Of a DNA stretch of 16,717 nt, positions 1-7,030 are shown piece after piece. This stretch comes from Alphaproteobacteria bacterium (lineage in GTDB: Bacteria; Pseudomonadota; Alphaproteobacteria; Rickettsiales; UBA1997). Made by a program: the position numbers and the translations under genes. The notes beneath the pieces are model-generated. The model saw only the letters and a program-made list of their open reading frames with translations. It had not been told where the DNA came from and ran no database searches. How positions within the stretch are numbered: the stretch's first letter is position 1; every line of letters starts with the position of its first letter. The DNA is taken from the NCBI GenBank assembly GCA_016869775.1, contig VGDJ01000010.1, positions 1 to 16,717 of the forward strand, read 5' to 3'.

Positions 1-662
1 CCGTTAATGTGGCAAATAATTTTAAACAAAAATTGGCAATCTCGGGCGTTATTTTAACTCGACTCGACGGTGATGCCAGAGGTGGCTCCGCTCTGACCAT
101 GAAGGCTTCAACTAATTGCGCCATTAAGTTTATTGGCGTTGGAGAAAAACTCGAAGAACTAGAAGAATTTAATCCAAGTCGAATTGCTTCAAGAATTGTT
201 GGAATGGGCGACGTAGTTTCCTTAGTTGAAAAAGCTCAGGAAATTTTAGATGTAAATGAATTAGAAAGCGTAAGCAAAAAATTAAGGCGCGGAACAGTTG
301 ATTTTAACGATATACTTAGCCAAATCCGAAATATGCGCAAAATGGGGGGTATGAATTCAATTCTTAATTTTTTACCCGGAATGGGCGCTCTCAAAGAACA
401 ACTTAAAAACATGACGCATCTTGAAAAAGAAATCAAAACTCAAGAAGCTATAATTTTATCAATGACCAAAAAAGAGCGCGAGAATCCTGAGATTCTCAAT
501 TCATCGCGCAAACACCGAATTGCCAAAGGATCTGGCTCTAATATTCAAGAGGTTAATCGACTAATGAAAAAATATAAAATGATGCAAAAAATGATGTCAA
601 AATTTGGTAAAATTGATCCACGAAAAATGGAAGAAATGATGAAAAACCAACAGTTTAATTAA
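1..662 (+). CDS. ffh: Signal recognition particle protein Ffh, C-terminal part (5' end outside window)
   Basis: Ffh is the GTPase subunit of the bacterial signal recognition particle. It binds 4.5S RNA and signal peptides of nascent membrane proteins and docks with FtsY. The visible part starts mid-G-domain: reading from base 3 gives VNVANNFKQKLAISG, which matches the Ffh segment after the DAMTGQ motif, then GVILTRLDGDARGGSAL (the G4 region) and FIGVGEKLEELEEF (G5 region and closing loop). The GTG at position 9 is an internal Val codon and not a start. The rest is the methionine-rich M domain, with NFLPGMGALK, MTKKERENPEIL, SSRKHRIAKGSG (RNA-binding helix-turn-helix) and a Met/Lys-rich tail. 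It ends in TAA, 2 bases before the next gene. The usual downstream partners rpsP-rimM-trmD are not next to it. Identity is certain; only the N-terminal half is missing. Confidence 0.97.
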   Translation, partial: VNVANNFKQKLAISGVILTRLDGDARGGSALTMKASTNCAIKFIGVGEKLEELEEFNPSRIASRIVGMGDVVSLVEKAQEILDVNELESVSKKLRRGTVDFNDILSQIRNMRKMGGMNSILNFLPGMGALKEQLKNMTHLEKEIKTQEAIILSMTKKERENPEILNSSRKHRIAKGSGSNIQEVNRLMKKYKMMQKMMSKFGKIDPRKMEEMMKNQQFN

Positions 663-664
663 AT

Positions 665-1123
665 ATGCCAAAAATCCACGAAAAGAAAATTATGCCTTTT
701 AGAGCTCAAGAAATATTTGATCTCGTAGTTGATATTCAAAATTATCCACACTTTTTACCGTGGTGCAAAAATGCTCAAATCACCAAACATATCAACGATC
801 ACAATCTTCATGCCGAATTGCTAATTAATTTTAAAAATATTTTTGAAAAATACACTTCCGATGTAACTTTTAAAAAAATCTCAGAACACGAATATTTTGT
901 TGAAGCTAAGGCTATCAAGGGCCCGTTTAAAAGCCTTGTTAATCGCTGGCAAATTATTGAGATCGATAAACGTAAAACCCAAGTTGATTTTTTTCTCGAA
1001 TTTGAGTTCAACTCAATACTTTTGAGTAAGGCATTGGGAACAATTTTTTCGCTTGCTACTGAAAAAATGATAAATAGCTTTGAGGCGCGAGCATTTTCTC
1101 TATACAAAACCCATCACAACTAA
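665..1123 (+). CDS. RatA/COQ10-family START-domain protein (coenzyme Q-binding or RatA-like)
   Basis: A 152-residue protein of the polyketide cyclase/START fold covering bacterial RatA and mitochondrial COQ10. The N-terminal signature is clear: PFRAQEIFDLVVDIQNYPHFLPWC, in which family members carry F.LV.D...YP.FLPWC, followed by the KGPFKSLVNRW strand and a C-terminal helix with LATEKMINSFEARA. COQ10 proteins bind ubiquinone or its precursors and support respiration. E. coli RatA was described as blocking 70S association, though a ubiquinone role is equally likely in an alphaproteobacterium. The gene starts 2 bases after ffh and ends 9 bases before panD, so the three look co-transcribed. There is no Shine-Dalgarno sequence. 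The family is certain; the physiological role is inferred. Confidence 0.9.
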   Translation: MPKIHEKKIMPFRAQEIFDLVVDIQNYPHFLPWCKNAQITKHINDHNLHAELLINFKNIFEKYTSDVTFKKISEHEYFVEAKAIKGPFKSLVNRWQIIEIDKRKTQVDFFLEFEFNSILLSKALGTIFSLATEKMINSFEARAFSLYKTHHN

Positions 1124-1132
1124 CAGATAAAT

Positions 1133-1482
1133 ATGCAACTAACTATAATGAGATCAAAATTCACCGCGCAACCGTTACCCAAGCTGATTTAAATTATGAG
1201 GGCTCAGTTTCAATTGATGAAAATCTTCTTGAAAAATCGGGTATTTTAGAACATGAAAAAGTCGATGTTTTAAACATAAATAATGGTGAAAGATTTACCA
1301 CTTACGCAATCAAAGCCCCAAGAAATTCGGGAGAAATAAAAATTAATGGCGCAGCCGCCAGAAAGGCTCAAGTTGGTGACTTGGTTATCATTATTGCCTA
1401 TTGCTCAATGTCGCACTCGCAAGCTTTAATTCATCAGCCAAAAATTTTAATGTTAGATTCACAAAATCAACCTACAAAATAA
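1133..1482 (+). pseudogene. panD: Aspartate 1-decarboxylase with a one-base frameshift near the 5' end
   Basis: PanD makes beta-alanine from L-aspartate for pantothenate and CoA, using a pyruvoyl group formed by self-cleavage at Gly24-Ser25. The ATG at 1133 encodes MQLTIMRSK, the normal PanD N-terminus, but that frame then stops at TAA within 60 bases. The rest of the protein, IHRATVTQADLNYEGSVSI and onward to the TAA at 1480-1482, lies in another frame. One extra base in the A-run at 1156-1159 would join them into 116 residues. In the rejoined protein, Lys9, His11, Gly24-Ser25, Arg54, Tyr58 and Asn72-Gly73 all fall at family positions. The downstream frame is open back to 1084 but has no ATG, GTG or TTG before the conserved part. 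It may be a recent loss, a sequencing or assembly error in a homopolymer, or a recoded gene. The identity of the gene is not in doubt. Confidence 0.9.
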
Positions 1483-1496
1483 AATGGACAAGCTAC

Positions 1497-1525
1497 TTGC
1501 AATTAAAAAGTGCGGTCTTTAGAAT
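1497..1525 (+). promoter_or_regulatory. Candidate sigma70-type promoter of rpmH-rnpA
   Basis: TTGCAA at 1497-1502 and TAGAAT at 1520-1525 are separated by 17 bases, the ideal spacing. They lie in the 78-base gap between panD and rpmH, giving a predicted leader of roughly 30 bases. The -10 box matches the consensus at 5 of 6 positions and the -35 at 4 of 6. Ribosomal protein L34 genes normally have a strong promoter of their own, which fits. Inferred from sequence only. Confidence 0.5.
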
Positions 1526-1560
1526 GCCCCGACTCAAATTCAATTTAATCCTTTAATTTT

Positions 1561-1704
1561 ATGAAAAGAACTTGGCAACCAAGCAAAATTGTTCGCAAAA
1601 GAAGACATGGTTTTAGATCAAGAATGGCAACTGCTGGAGGCAGAAAAATTTTAGCTCGCCGTCGTGCCAAAGGTCGCTTCTCGCTTAGCGTTTCTGATAG
1701 CTAA
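1561..1704 (+). CDS. rpmH: 50S ribosomal protein L34
   Basis: A 47-residue, highly basic protein beginning MKRTWQPSKIVRKRRHGF and continuing SRMATAGGRKILARRRAKG, essentially the L34 consensus along its whole length. L34 is a late-assembling protein of the large ribosomal subunit. The position-5 Trp replaces the commoner Tyr or Phe. The C-terminus, FSLSVSDS, is slightly longer than usual. It is followed by rnpA 26 bases downstream, the conserved bacterial pairing. The start has no Shine-Dalgarno sequence, only a T-rich leader. Confidence 0.97.
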   Translation: MKRTWQPSKIVRKRRHGFRSRMATAGGRKILARRRAKGRFSLSVSDS

Positions 1705-1730
1705 ATATTGTTAAGTCAAAACTCAGCACC

Positions 1731-2150
1731 ATGTCTGCAAAGATTTTGACTATTAAAAAGTCAGCCGATTTTAAATTTATTCAAAAAAACTGCAAAAAAT
1801 ATCACTCTCAAACCCTTATTTTACTTGAATCAAAGACTCCTCAAAAATATTTAACAAAAAAAATATCTCAACAAAACCCAACCCAAAAAAATCTTCAAAA
1901 ACTACAAACAAAAGTTCCGGAAAAACCGCTAGAATTTTGCCGATTTGGCATAACAATTTCAAAACAAATTCACAAATTATCAACTACCAGAAATTTGTTT
2001 AAAAGACGTATCATGAATGCACTTAGAAATGGGGTCGCTGATTATGGAAAGTTACATCATGATTATGTTATTATTGCCAAAAAACAAATCCTTGATGTTG
2101 ATTACAAAAAAATTTACAATGATCTAAAATTTTGCCTTAAAAAAATATAA
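1731..2150 (+). CDS. rnpA: Ribonuclease P protein component
   Basis: RnpA is the small basic protein cofactor of RNase P; it helps the catalytic RNA bind precursor tRNAs and remove their 5' leaders. The family core is visible: N-terminal ILTIKKSADFKFIQKN (residues 5-20), the central RFGITISKQIHKLSTTRN (residues 71-88) and the basic RNLFKRRI helix (residues 87-94), corresponding to the classical RN..KR motif. The C-terminus, DYVIIAKKQI, is typical. At 139 residues it is somewhat long because of a Lys/Gln/Thr-rich stretch at about residues 34-66 between the first helix and the central sheet. The rpmH-rnpA order is the conserved one, but yidC, normally next, is replaced by fixH. There is no Shine-Dalgarno sequence before the ATG. 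Confidence 0.93.
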   Translation: MSAKILTIKKSADFKFIQKNCKKYHSQTLILLESKTPQKYLTKKISQQNPTQKNLQKLQTKVPEKPLEFCRFGITISKQIHKLSTTRNLFKRRIMNALRNGVADYGKLHHDYVIIAKKQILDVDYKKIYNDLKFCLKKI

Positions 2151-2152
2151 TT

Positions 2153-2659
2153 ATGAAACTGGATAAAATCAGAATTTACTGGCCATACGCCATATTTGGA
2201 TTGTTCGCAATTGTAATAATAGTAAACATTATTTATATAATTTTAGCGAAAGACTCTTGGCGTGGAATTTACACGCCCGATGCATACAAAAAAGGGGTTG
2301 AATACAATAAAATTCTCGAAAATATCGATGCACAGTACAAAATTGGAATCAAAATTTACAACACGATTTCTCAAAGAACCTCAAAAGATCTTTTTATCGA
2401 AACATACGCCACCAATAAAAATGGCGAAACCCTCAAAAATATTTCGATTATTTATGCTTTTAAATATCTCCCCGATGCTAAATATGACATAACTAGACTT
2501 ATCGAATCTACTTCTTATGGAAATTTAAACATAGCACTTCCTATGCCCGGCAAATGGCAACTTGATACCATAGTAAAGTATGATGATAAAATTGTTCAAG
2601 ACCTAGCGATAATTGAAATAAAAGACGAACAAAATCTTGAACAACCACTCAATCCTTAA
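2153..2659 (+). CDS. fixH: FixH/CcoH family cbb3 oxidase assembly protein
   Basis: A 168-residue protein with one N-terminal membrane helix (about residues 11-32) and a C-terminal periplasmic domain. Family features are WPYAIFG at the membrane entry, VNIIYIILAKDSW, the YTPDAYKKGVEYNKI segment (FixH proteins have N.Y..G..YN here) and MPGKWQLD, equivalent to the PG.W.L near the FixH C-terminus. FixH/CcoH is a membrane factor needed to assemble or stabilise the cbb3-type cytochrome c oxidase. It begins 2 bases after rnpA and ends 6 bases before the P-type ATPase gene, in the conserved H-I-S order. The membership call rests on these motifs together with its neighbours. Confidence 0.88.
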   Translation: MKLDKIRIYWPYAIFGLFAIVIIVNIIYIILAKDSWRGIYTPDAYKKGVEYNKILENIDAQYKIGIKIYNTISQRTSKDLFIETYATNKNGETLKNISIIYAFKYLPDAKYDITRLIESTSYGNLNIALPMPGKWQLDTIVKYDDKIVQDLAIIEIKDEQNLEQPLNP

Positions 2660-2665
2660 AAACAA

Positions 2666-5095
2666 ATGACTAAATGCTTGCATTGCGAGGCTAATCTTGA
2701 TGTTAATCAGCAAGATTTTTGTTGTTTGGGCTGTGAGCAGGCTTTTAATATTATCAATCAAAACGGTTTTGAAAATTATTACAAATCACGAGTTCTAAAC
2801 CCCCTCGAAACAAAATTGAAGCCTGACAGCGATATAAATTTTAATCCTCAAGAATTAGTTACTTTTGATGAAATATCAAAAAATTATCGACTTGATTTAA
2901 TGATTCACGGACTCCATTGTGGAGCTTGTGTGTGGCTCATTGAGAATCTTTTAAAAAAACAAAATCATATCAAACAAGCGCGGGTTAATTTAACGCAAAA
3001 AACTATTCAGATTTGTTGGCAAGGAACAATCGAGGATGTGCATAAAATTATCAAATTGGTGCTCGATTTAGGTTATAAACTTTTTCCAATTGATCTCGAA
3101 ACAATTCGTGAGTTTGAAAACAGATTCGACAATACAATTTTTAAGGCCCTTGCGGTTGCAGGCTTTGGCGCAGGCAATATTATGCTTTTTTCTTTCGCCT
3201 TGTGGTTCGATACCAAACTAGAGATATCGGGGGCAACTCGCAAATTTTTACACCTCTTATCTTCGCTAATTGCTTTGCCAGTTTTAATATATTCGGGTCG
3301 AATCTTTTTTATTTCTGCGTTGCAATCTATAAAAGCTCGAATGCCTAACATGGATATTGCCATTTCGATTGCGATATTTTTGGCTTCAATCGTCAGCCTT
3401 ATGCAAACCTTTCGTGGTGGTGAGGTGATTTATTTTGACTCGGCGGTGATGCTGGTGTTCTTTTTATTGATCGGAAGATATCTTGATTTAAAAGCCCGCA
3501 AAAAAGCTTTCGATATCGCTTCGAGATTTTCGCTAATTCAAACCGGTTTCGCAAGACTTTTGTACGGTTCTTCATCTGGCTTTTCTAATTCTTTGGTGCC
3601 CATAAAAAAGCTTAAAAAAAATGATATAATTTTAGTTGCGAGTGGCGAAAAAATTGCCTGCGATGGAGTTGTGATTGAGGGCGAAAGCAAAATTGATAAT
3701 TCCCTGATTACGGGAGAATCAAGCCCCGAAAAAACTTCGACAAATTCGCAAGTTTTTGGTGGCTCGATAAATATTGAATCCCCAATCAAAGTAAAAATCA
3801 CCAAAACCTATGCCGAAGGGCTTTTGTCGCAAATAATTTCATTGATTAACAACATCCAATATAAAAAAAATATTTATATTCGTATCGCCGATCAATTCTC
3901 AAAATATTATACTCCAGCAGTTCATATTCTTGCCTTCATAACATTTTGTGTGTGGTATTTTATTGCGCAATCGCACTGGGATTATGCCTTAATGAATGCC
4001 ACCGCGGTTTTGATTATAACCTGCCCATGCGCTCTTGCGCTTGCCATTCCAATTACGCAAACTATCACAATTGGAAATTTTTTAAAACATGGAATAATTT
4101 TTAAAAATGGCGACGCCTTAGAAAAAATTAATAAAATTGATTGCATAGTTTTAGATAAAACTGGCACCCTAACCCTTGGCCAGCCGATATTAAAAAAAGT
4201 GTTAAAAATTGCCAATAAACAGTTGTTGGAATTGGATATAGAGGATCAAGCTCTTGTTACAAAAATCGCCTCAACCTTGGCTCAATACAGTAAACATCCC
4301 CTTTCTCAAGCCCTATCGAATGCCAGCGATCAACATTTTGAAGTCAACAAAATCAATGAAATAAAAGGCGAAGGAATTGAAGGTGTTATTAATAATAAAA
4401 TCGCTAAATTAGGCAGTTCAGAATTTTGCAAAATCAACACCAAAGAGAATTTGACCAAAGAGAATTTAATTTTTATCGAGCAAGCCATGAATGATTGCAA
4501 TTCTAACTTAAGATGTTTTTTAAAATTTGATGATTTAGAAATTATTTTTTTGTTTGGCGATTCTTTAAAAGAGGGCGCTTTGGATATGATTAATTATTTT
4601 CAAAAAATTGATAAAAAAATTATTTTATTATCCGGTGATTATGAAAATGAAGTTAAAAAAATTGCCAAAACACTCAATATAAAAAACTTTTATTGGCAAA
4701 AAAATCCGCTTCAGAAAGCTGAAATTTTACAACAACTTCGTAACCAAAATATTAGTTTTGCAATGGTTGGAGATGGCTTGAACGATGCTCCATCTTTGGC
4801 TTTATCAAATGTTTCAATTTCATTTTCGAAAGCAGTTGATATTTCGCAAAATATTGCTGACATCGTTATTAGTTCATCAAAATTAAATCCACTAATTTTT
4901 ATTTTTAAATATTCTCAAAAATCTTTGCGAGTAATGAAGCAAAATTTGGCATTAGCCTTAATTTACAATATAATCGCAGTTCCTTTTGCAATGATGGGGT
5001 TTGTTGTCCCTTTATTGGCGGCAATAGCGATGTCTTCATCATCATTATTGGTGATGATAAATTCTCTCAAAATGAACTCCTTAAAAAAAATATAA
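2666..5095 (+). CDS. ccoI: Copper-translocating P-type ATPase FixI/CcoI for cbb3 oxidase maturation
   Basis: A full-length 809-residue P1B-type ATPase that moves copper across the inner membrane for insertion into the cbb3 oxidase CcoN subunit. In order: an N-terminal Cys-rich metal-binding module (C4, C7, C19, C20, C23) typical of FixI; an HMA domain with HGLHCGAC (C85, C88); several membrane helices from about residue 160; the actuator loop ITGES (residues 348-352); the transmembrane CPC motif (453-455), characteristic of Cu+ ATPases; the phosphorylation motif DKTGTLT from D497; the HP dipeptide (544-545) of the nucleotide-binding domain; and GDGLNDAP (702-709). The C-terminal membrane pair closes the protein. 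All catalytic motifs are intact. It lies 6 bases after fixH, and ccoS starts 1 base after its stop, so the three are surely one operon. Confidence 0.96.
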   Translation: MTKCLHCEANLDVNQQDFCCLGCEQAFNIINQNGFENYYKSRVLNPLETKLKPDSDINFNPQELVTFDEISKNYRLDLMIHGLHCGACVWLIENLLKKQNHIKQARVNLTQKTIQICWQGTIEDVHKIIKLVLDLGYKLFPIDLETIREFENRFDNTIFKALAVAGFGAGNIMLFSFALWFDTKLEISGATRKFLHLLSSLIALPVLIYSGRIFFISALQSIKARMPNMDIAISIAIFLASIVSLMQTFRGGEVIYFDSAVMLVFFLLIGRYLDLKARKKAFDIASRFSLIQTGFARLLYGSSSGFSNSLVPIKKLKKNDIILVASGEKIACDGVVIEGESKIDNSLITGESSPEKTSTNSQVFGGSINIESPIKVKITKTYAEGLLSQIISLINNIQYKKNIYIRIADQFSKYYTPAVHILAFITFCVWYFIAQSHWDYALMNATAVLIITCPCALALAIPITQTITIGNFLKHGIIFKNGDALEKINKIDCIVLDKTGTLTLGQPILKKVLKIANKQLLELDIEDQALVTKIASTLAQYSKHPLSQALSNASDQHFEVNKINEIKGEGIEGVINNKIAKLGSSEFCKINTKENLTKENLIFIEQAMNDCNSNLRCFLKFDDLEIIFLFGDSLKEGALDMINYFQKIDKKIILLSGDYENEVKKIAKTLNIKNFYWQKNPLQKAEILQQLRNQNISFAMVGDGLNDAPSLALSNVSISFSKAVDISQNIADIVISSSKLNPLIFIFKYSQKSLRVMKQNLALALIYNIIAVPFAMMGFVVPLLAAIAMSSSSLLVMINSLKMNSLKKI

Positions 5096-5096
5096 A

Positions 5097-5258
5097 ATGA
5101 CCGTATTACTATTTTTAATTCCAATAACTTTGTTACTAAGTTTGGGTGGTTTAATTGCATTTATGTGGTGCGTTAAAAACAAGCAATATGATGATCTGGA
5201 TGGCGCTTCAAATAGAATATTATTTGAGGATAAAATTAATGAAAAAACTAAAAAATAA
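5097..5258 (+). CDS. ccoS: cbb3-type cytochrome oxidase assembly protein CcoS
   Basis: A 53-residue small membrane protein starting at the ATG one base after the ccoI stop. It has one N-terminal membrane helix (about residues 3-25, LFLIPITLLLSLGGLIAF) followed by the signature FMWCVKNKQYDDLDG and RILFED. CcoS proteins carry W..K..QYDDL.G..RIL.D at this place. CcoS is needed to incorporate heme and copper cofactors into the cbb3 oxidase. Its position immediately after ccoI is the standard arrangement. The identification is firm despite the short length. Confidence 0.95.
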   Translation: MTVLLFLIPITLLLSLGGLIAFMWCVKNKQYDDLDGASNRILFEDKINEKTKK

Positions 5259-5345
5259 TTTTCAAAATAATATTTGTTTTTTTGCCATTATAATTTTAAA
5301 AATACGCAACAATAAACCGCATCATTAATTTTAATTGACAATCCA

Positions 5346-6278
5346 ATGAAAAAATTTCAATCAACAATCTTGGCAATTACTCTTATTTGCCTTAGCGCAG
5401 GATGCTCATCTAAAAAAAACAGCGCTCCCGAAATCAGATTTGTTGATTTGCAAGGCAATGCTCGTCCAATTAAAACTAGGGTTCCCGAAGCCAATGCTAA
5501 AATTATTTCAGGACAAAACCTTGCTCAATCTGATTCGAACACAAAAATTCAGATTGAAAACAATATTCCAAAAAATGGCCAGCCTGATTCAATGCCAAAA
5601 CAAAATATGGTCGATGTTGACCAAAAAATCTCCGACTCCGATAATTATAATATTCCACAAAACTCTCCTAAAAATATTTATCAAACTGAAAATCCTATCG
5701 TTGAATATGACTTATCAAAAGATAATTCCTCGCAACAAGAAGAATTAAAAAAACGCGATAATTTAGCGCAAATAGCCAGCTCAGACCAAGATACCAATAA
5801 CTCAAAATCAATCGAAAATAACCAACAAAACTTAATCAACTCAAATAAAAACTCGGGCGTTAAATCAAAAAATCCGATCATTACTTACTCGGCTAAAAAT
5901 ATCAAAAAATCCAAAAAAGGTGGTTCGAAGGTTATTTTAGAACAAGATACTTCTTCTGAGGTAAATGATGCCAATATCGAAACCGACGACTCTTTGTCAT
6001 CATCAGTCGATTCTAAACCAGAAACCCATAAAAATTTTACTCTTAATGCCAATAAATATTATGTACAAGTTGGCTCATTCAACAACTCTCTTAGTGCAAA
6101 AAATAAAATTAACAAAATAAAAAACCAAGGCAAAGGCAAGGTTACAGTTGCATATATAAACAATAAAAAAGTTTATCGCTCAGTATTTGGGCCTTTCAAT
6201 ACTCGCGACAAAGCTGATAGCGTTAAAAACAAAATCCTTCAATCCGGCAACGAAGCAATAATTATTAAGGGAAAATAA
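5346..6278 (+). CDS. SPOR-domain lipoprotein, possible septal peptidoglycan-binding protein
   Basis: A 310-residue secreted lipoprotein. The signal peptide (MKKFQSTILAITLICLSAGC) ends in the lipobox LSAGC with the acylated Cys at residue 20. Residues about 40-225 are low-complexity, rich in Asn, Ser, Gln and Lys, and look like a disordered linker. Residues about 237-310 form a SPOR domain: KYYVQVGSFNN, then KVYRSVFGPFNTRDKADSV, the usual pattern of two strand-helix units. SPOR domains bind denuded glycan strands at division sites. Alphaproteobacteria often have RlpA (double-psi barrel plus SPOR) just before dacA; here no RlpA barrel is visible, so this may be a non-enzymatic relative. The 87 bases upstream contain a TATAAT at 5289-5294 without a convincing -35 box. 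Confidence 0.87.
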   Translation: MKKFQSTILAITLICLSAGCSSKKNSAPEIRFVDLQGNARPIKTRVPEANAKIISGQNLAQSDSNTKIQIENNIPKNGQPDSMPKQNMVDVDQKISDSDNYNIPQNSPKNIYQTENPIVEYDLSKDNSSQQEELKKRDNLAQIASSDQDTNNSKSIENNQQNLINSNKNSGVKSKNPIITYSAKNIKKSKKGGSKVILEQDTSSEVNDANIETDDSLSSSVDSKPETHKNFTLNANKYYVQVGSFNNSLSAKNKINKIKNQGKGKVTVAYINNKKVYRSVFGPFNTRDKADSVKNKILQSGNEAIIIKGK

Positions 6279-7030
6279 TGATATATAAAAAATATTGTTA
6301 TTTACTAACTCTATTATCAATCATCGCATCACTTCCCTCTTGTTCTTCATCGCCAGAATTTAAATTTTCTGAAAATGAAACCTTTCAAAGAAAATTTGGC
6401 AATCAAATCGAAAAAATAAAAAGAGAACGAACCCAATCTTTGCCTGAAAAATCATTTAAAAATAACCTAGATCCAACTCAATCGAGCAATCTTTTTGTGC
6501 CAATTTCTCAAAGCGATATGGGTCAAGATAAAAGCAACAACTTTGATTATGTTGATATCTCGCATATGAGCTCTAATCAACCTCAACAACATTTTCCAAA
6601 TTACGAAACTTATCAACAAGGAATCGCCAACAATCCCGGCAAAAACTTATCTCCGAGAATTTTTGAAATATCATACAATACCTATCTCAATCCACCCTTT
6701 GATGAATCAAGTCAAGAATTTGATTTTATTGAAATACCGGAGACAGATTCTTTTGGCGTAAAATCCTCGGCTAGTTACAAAAACTACACATTAGTTCCGG
6801 TCAAGAGCATTCAAAACGCTATCAAAACCATCAATCTTTCAAAAACAGTTGAAGATGTCGAATTCTCAAAAAAAATGATCGTCGAAAAAAAAGCTTTATT
6901 AAGACGCAAAAAACTCGACCGATTTCAAGAAAAAAATCAATATGTTAAATTCTTTCAGGATCAGTTCAATCAGGCTAGCATCAAGGCAATAGAAAGCGAT
7001 CCAATAAATCCCAATACCAAAAAAAATTAG
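6278..7030 (+). CDS. Unrecognised putative lipoprotein between the SPOR protein and DacA
   Basis: A 250-residue protein I cannot assign to a family. It has a hydrophobic N-terminal segment (about residues 5-20) followed by SLPSCSSS. Cys22 is a likely lipidation site, although the Pro in the lipobox is not canonical. The middle is polar with few hydrophobic stretches: Gln/Asn-rich around residues 85-110, then an acidic patch, ESSQEFDFIEIPETD. The last third is strongly charged and probably helical, with VEKKALLRRKKLDRFQEKN. Its ATG overlaps the preceding stop by one base, and dacA follows with no gap, so the three are translationally linked. That context suggests a role in peptidoglycan or outer-membrane maintenance, by inference only. 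The only Shine-Dalgarno-like stretch in the window (AAGGGA) lies just before this start. Confidence 0.75.
   Translation: MIYKKYCYLLTLLSIIASLPSCSSSPEFKFSENETFQRKFGNQIEKIKRERTQSLPEKSFKNNLDPTQSSNLFVPISQSDMGQDKSNNFDYVDISHMSSNQPQQHFPNYETYQQGIANNPGKNLSPRIFEISYNTYLNPPFDESSQEFDFIEIPETDSFGVKSSASYKNYTLVPVKSIQNAIKTINLSKTVEDVEFSKKMIVEKKALLRRKKLDRFQEKNQYVKFFQDQFNQASIKAIESDPINPNTKKN

Noticed and set aside
9..11. GTG as the start of a short ffh-like gene
   Set aside because: The reading frame is open to the window edge and the codons before it (V, N) continue the Ffh sequence; GTG encodes an internal Val.
1484..1522. Twelve-codon ORF (MDKLLAIKKCGL) between panD and rpmH
   Set aside because: It lies over the candidate rpmH promoter, has no recognisable product, and such short ORFs arise by chance.
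5335..5340. Perfect TTGACA before the SPOR lipoprotein gene
   Set aside because: It is only 5 bases before the ATG, so transcription would begin inside the coding region; no -10 box at the right distance.
5440..5748. 102-codon + strand ORF within the SPOR lipoprotein linker
   Set aside because: Alternative frame of a low-complexity A-rich region; no start-site signal or known motif.
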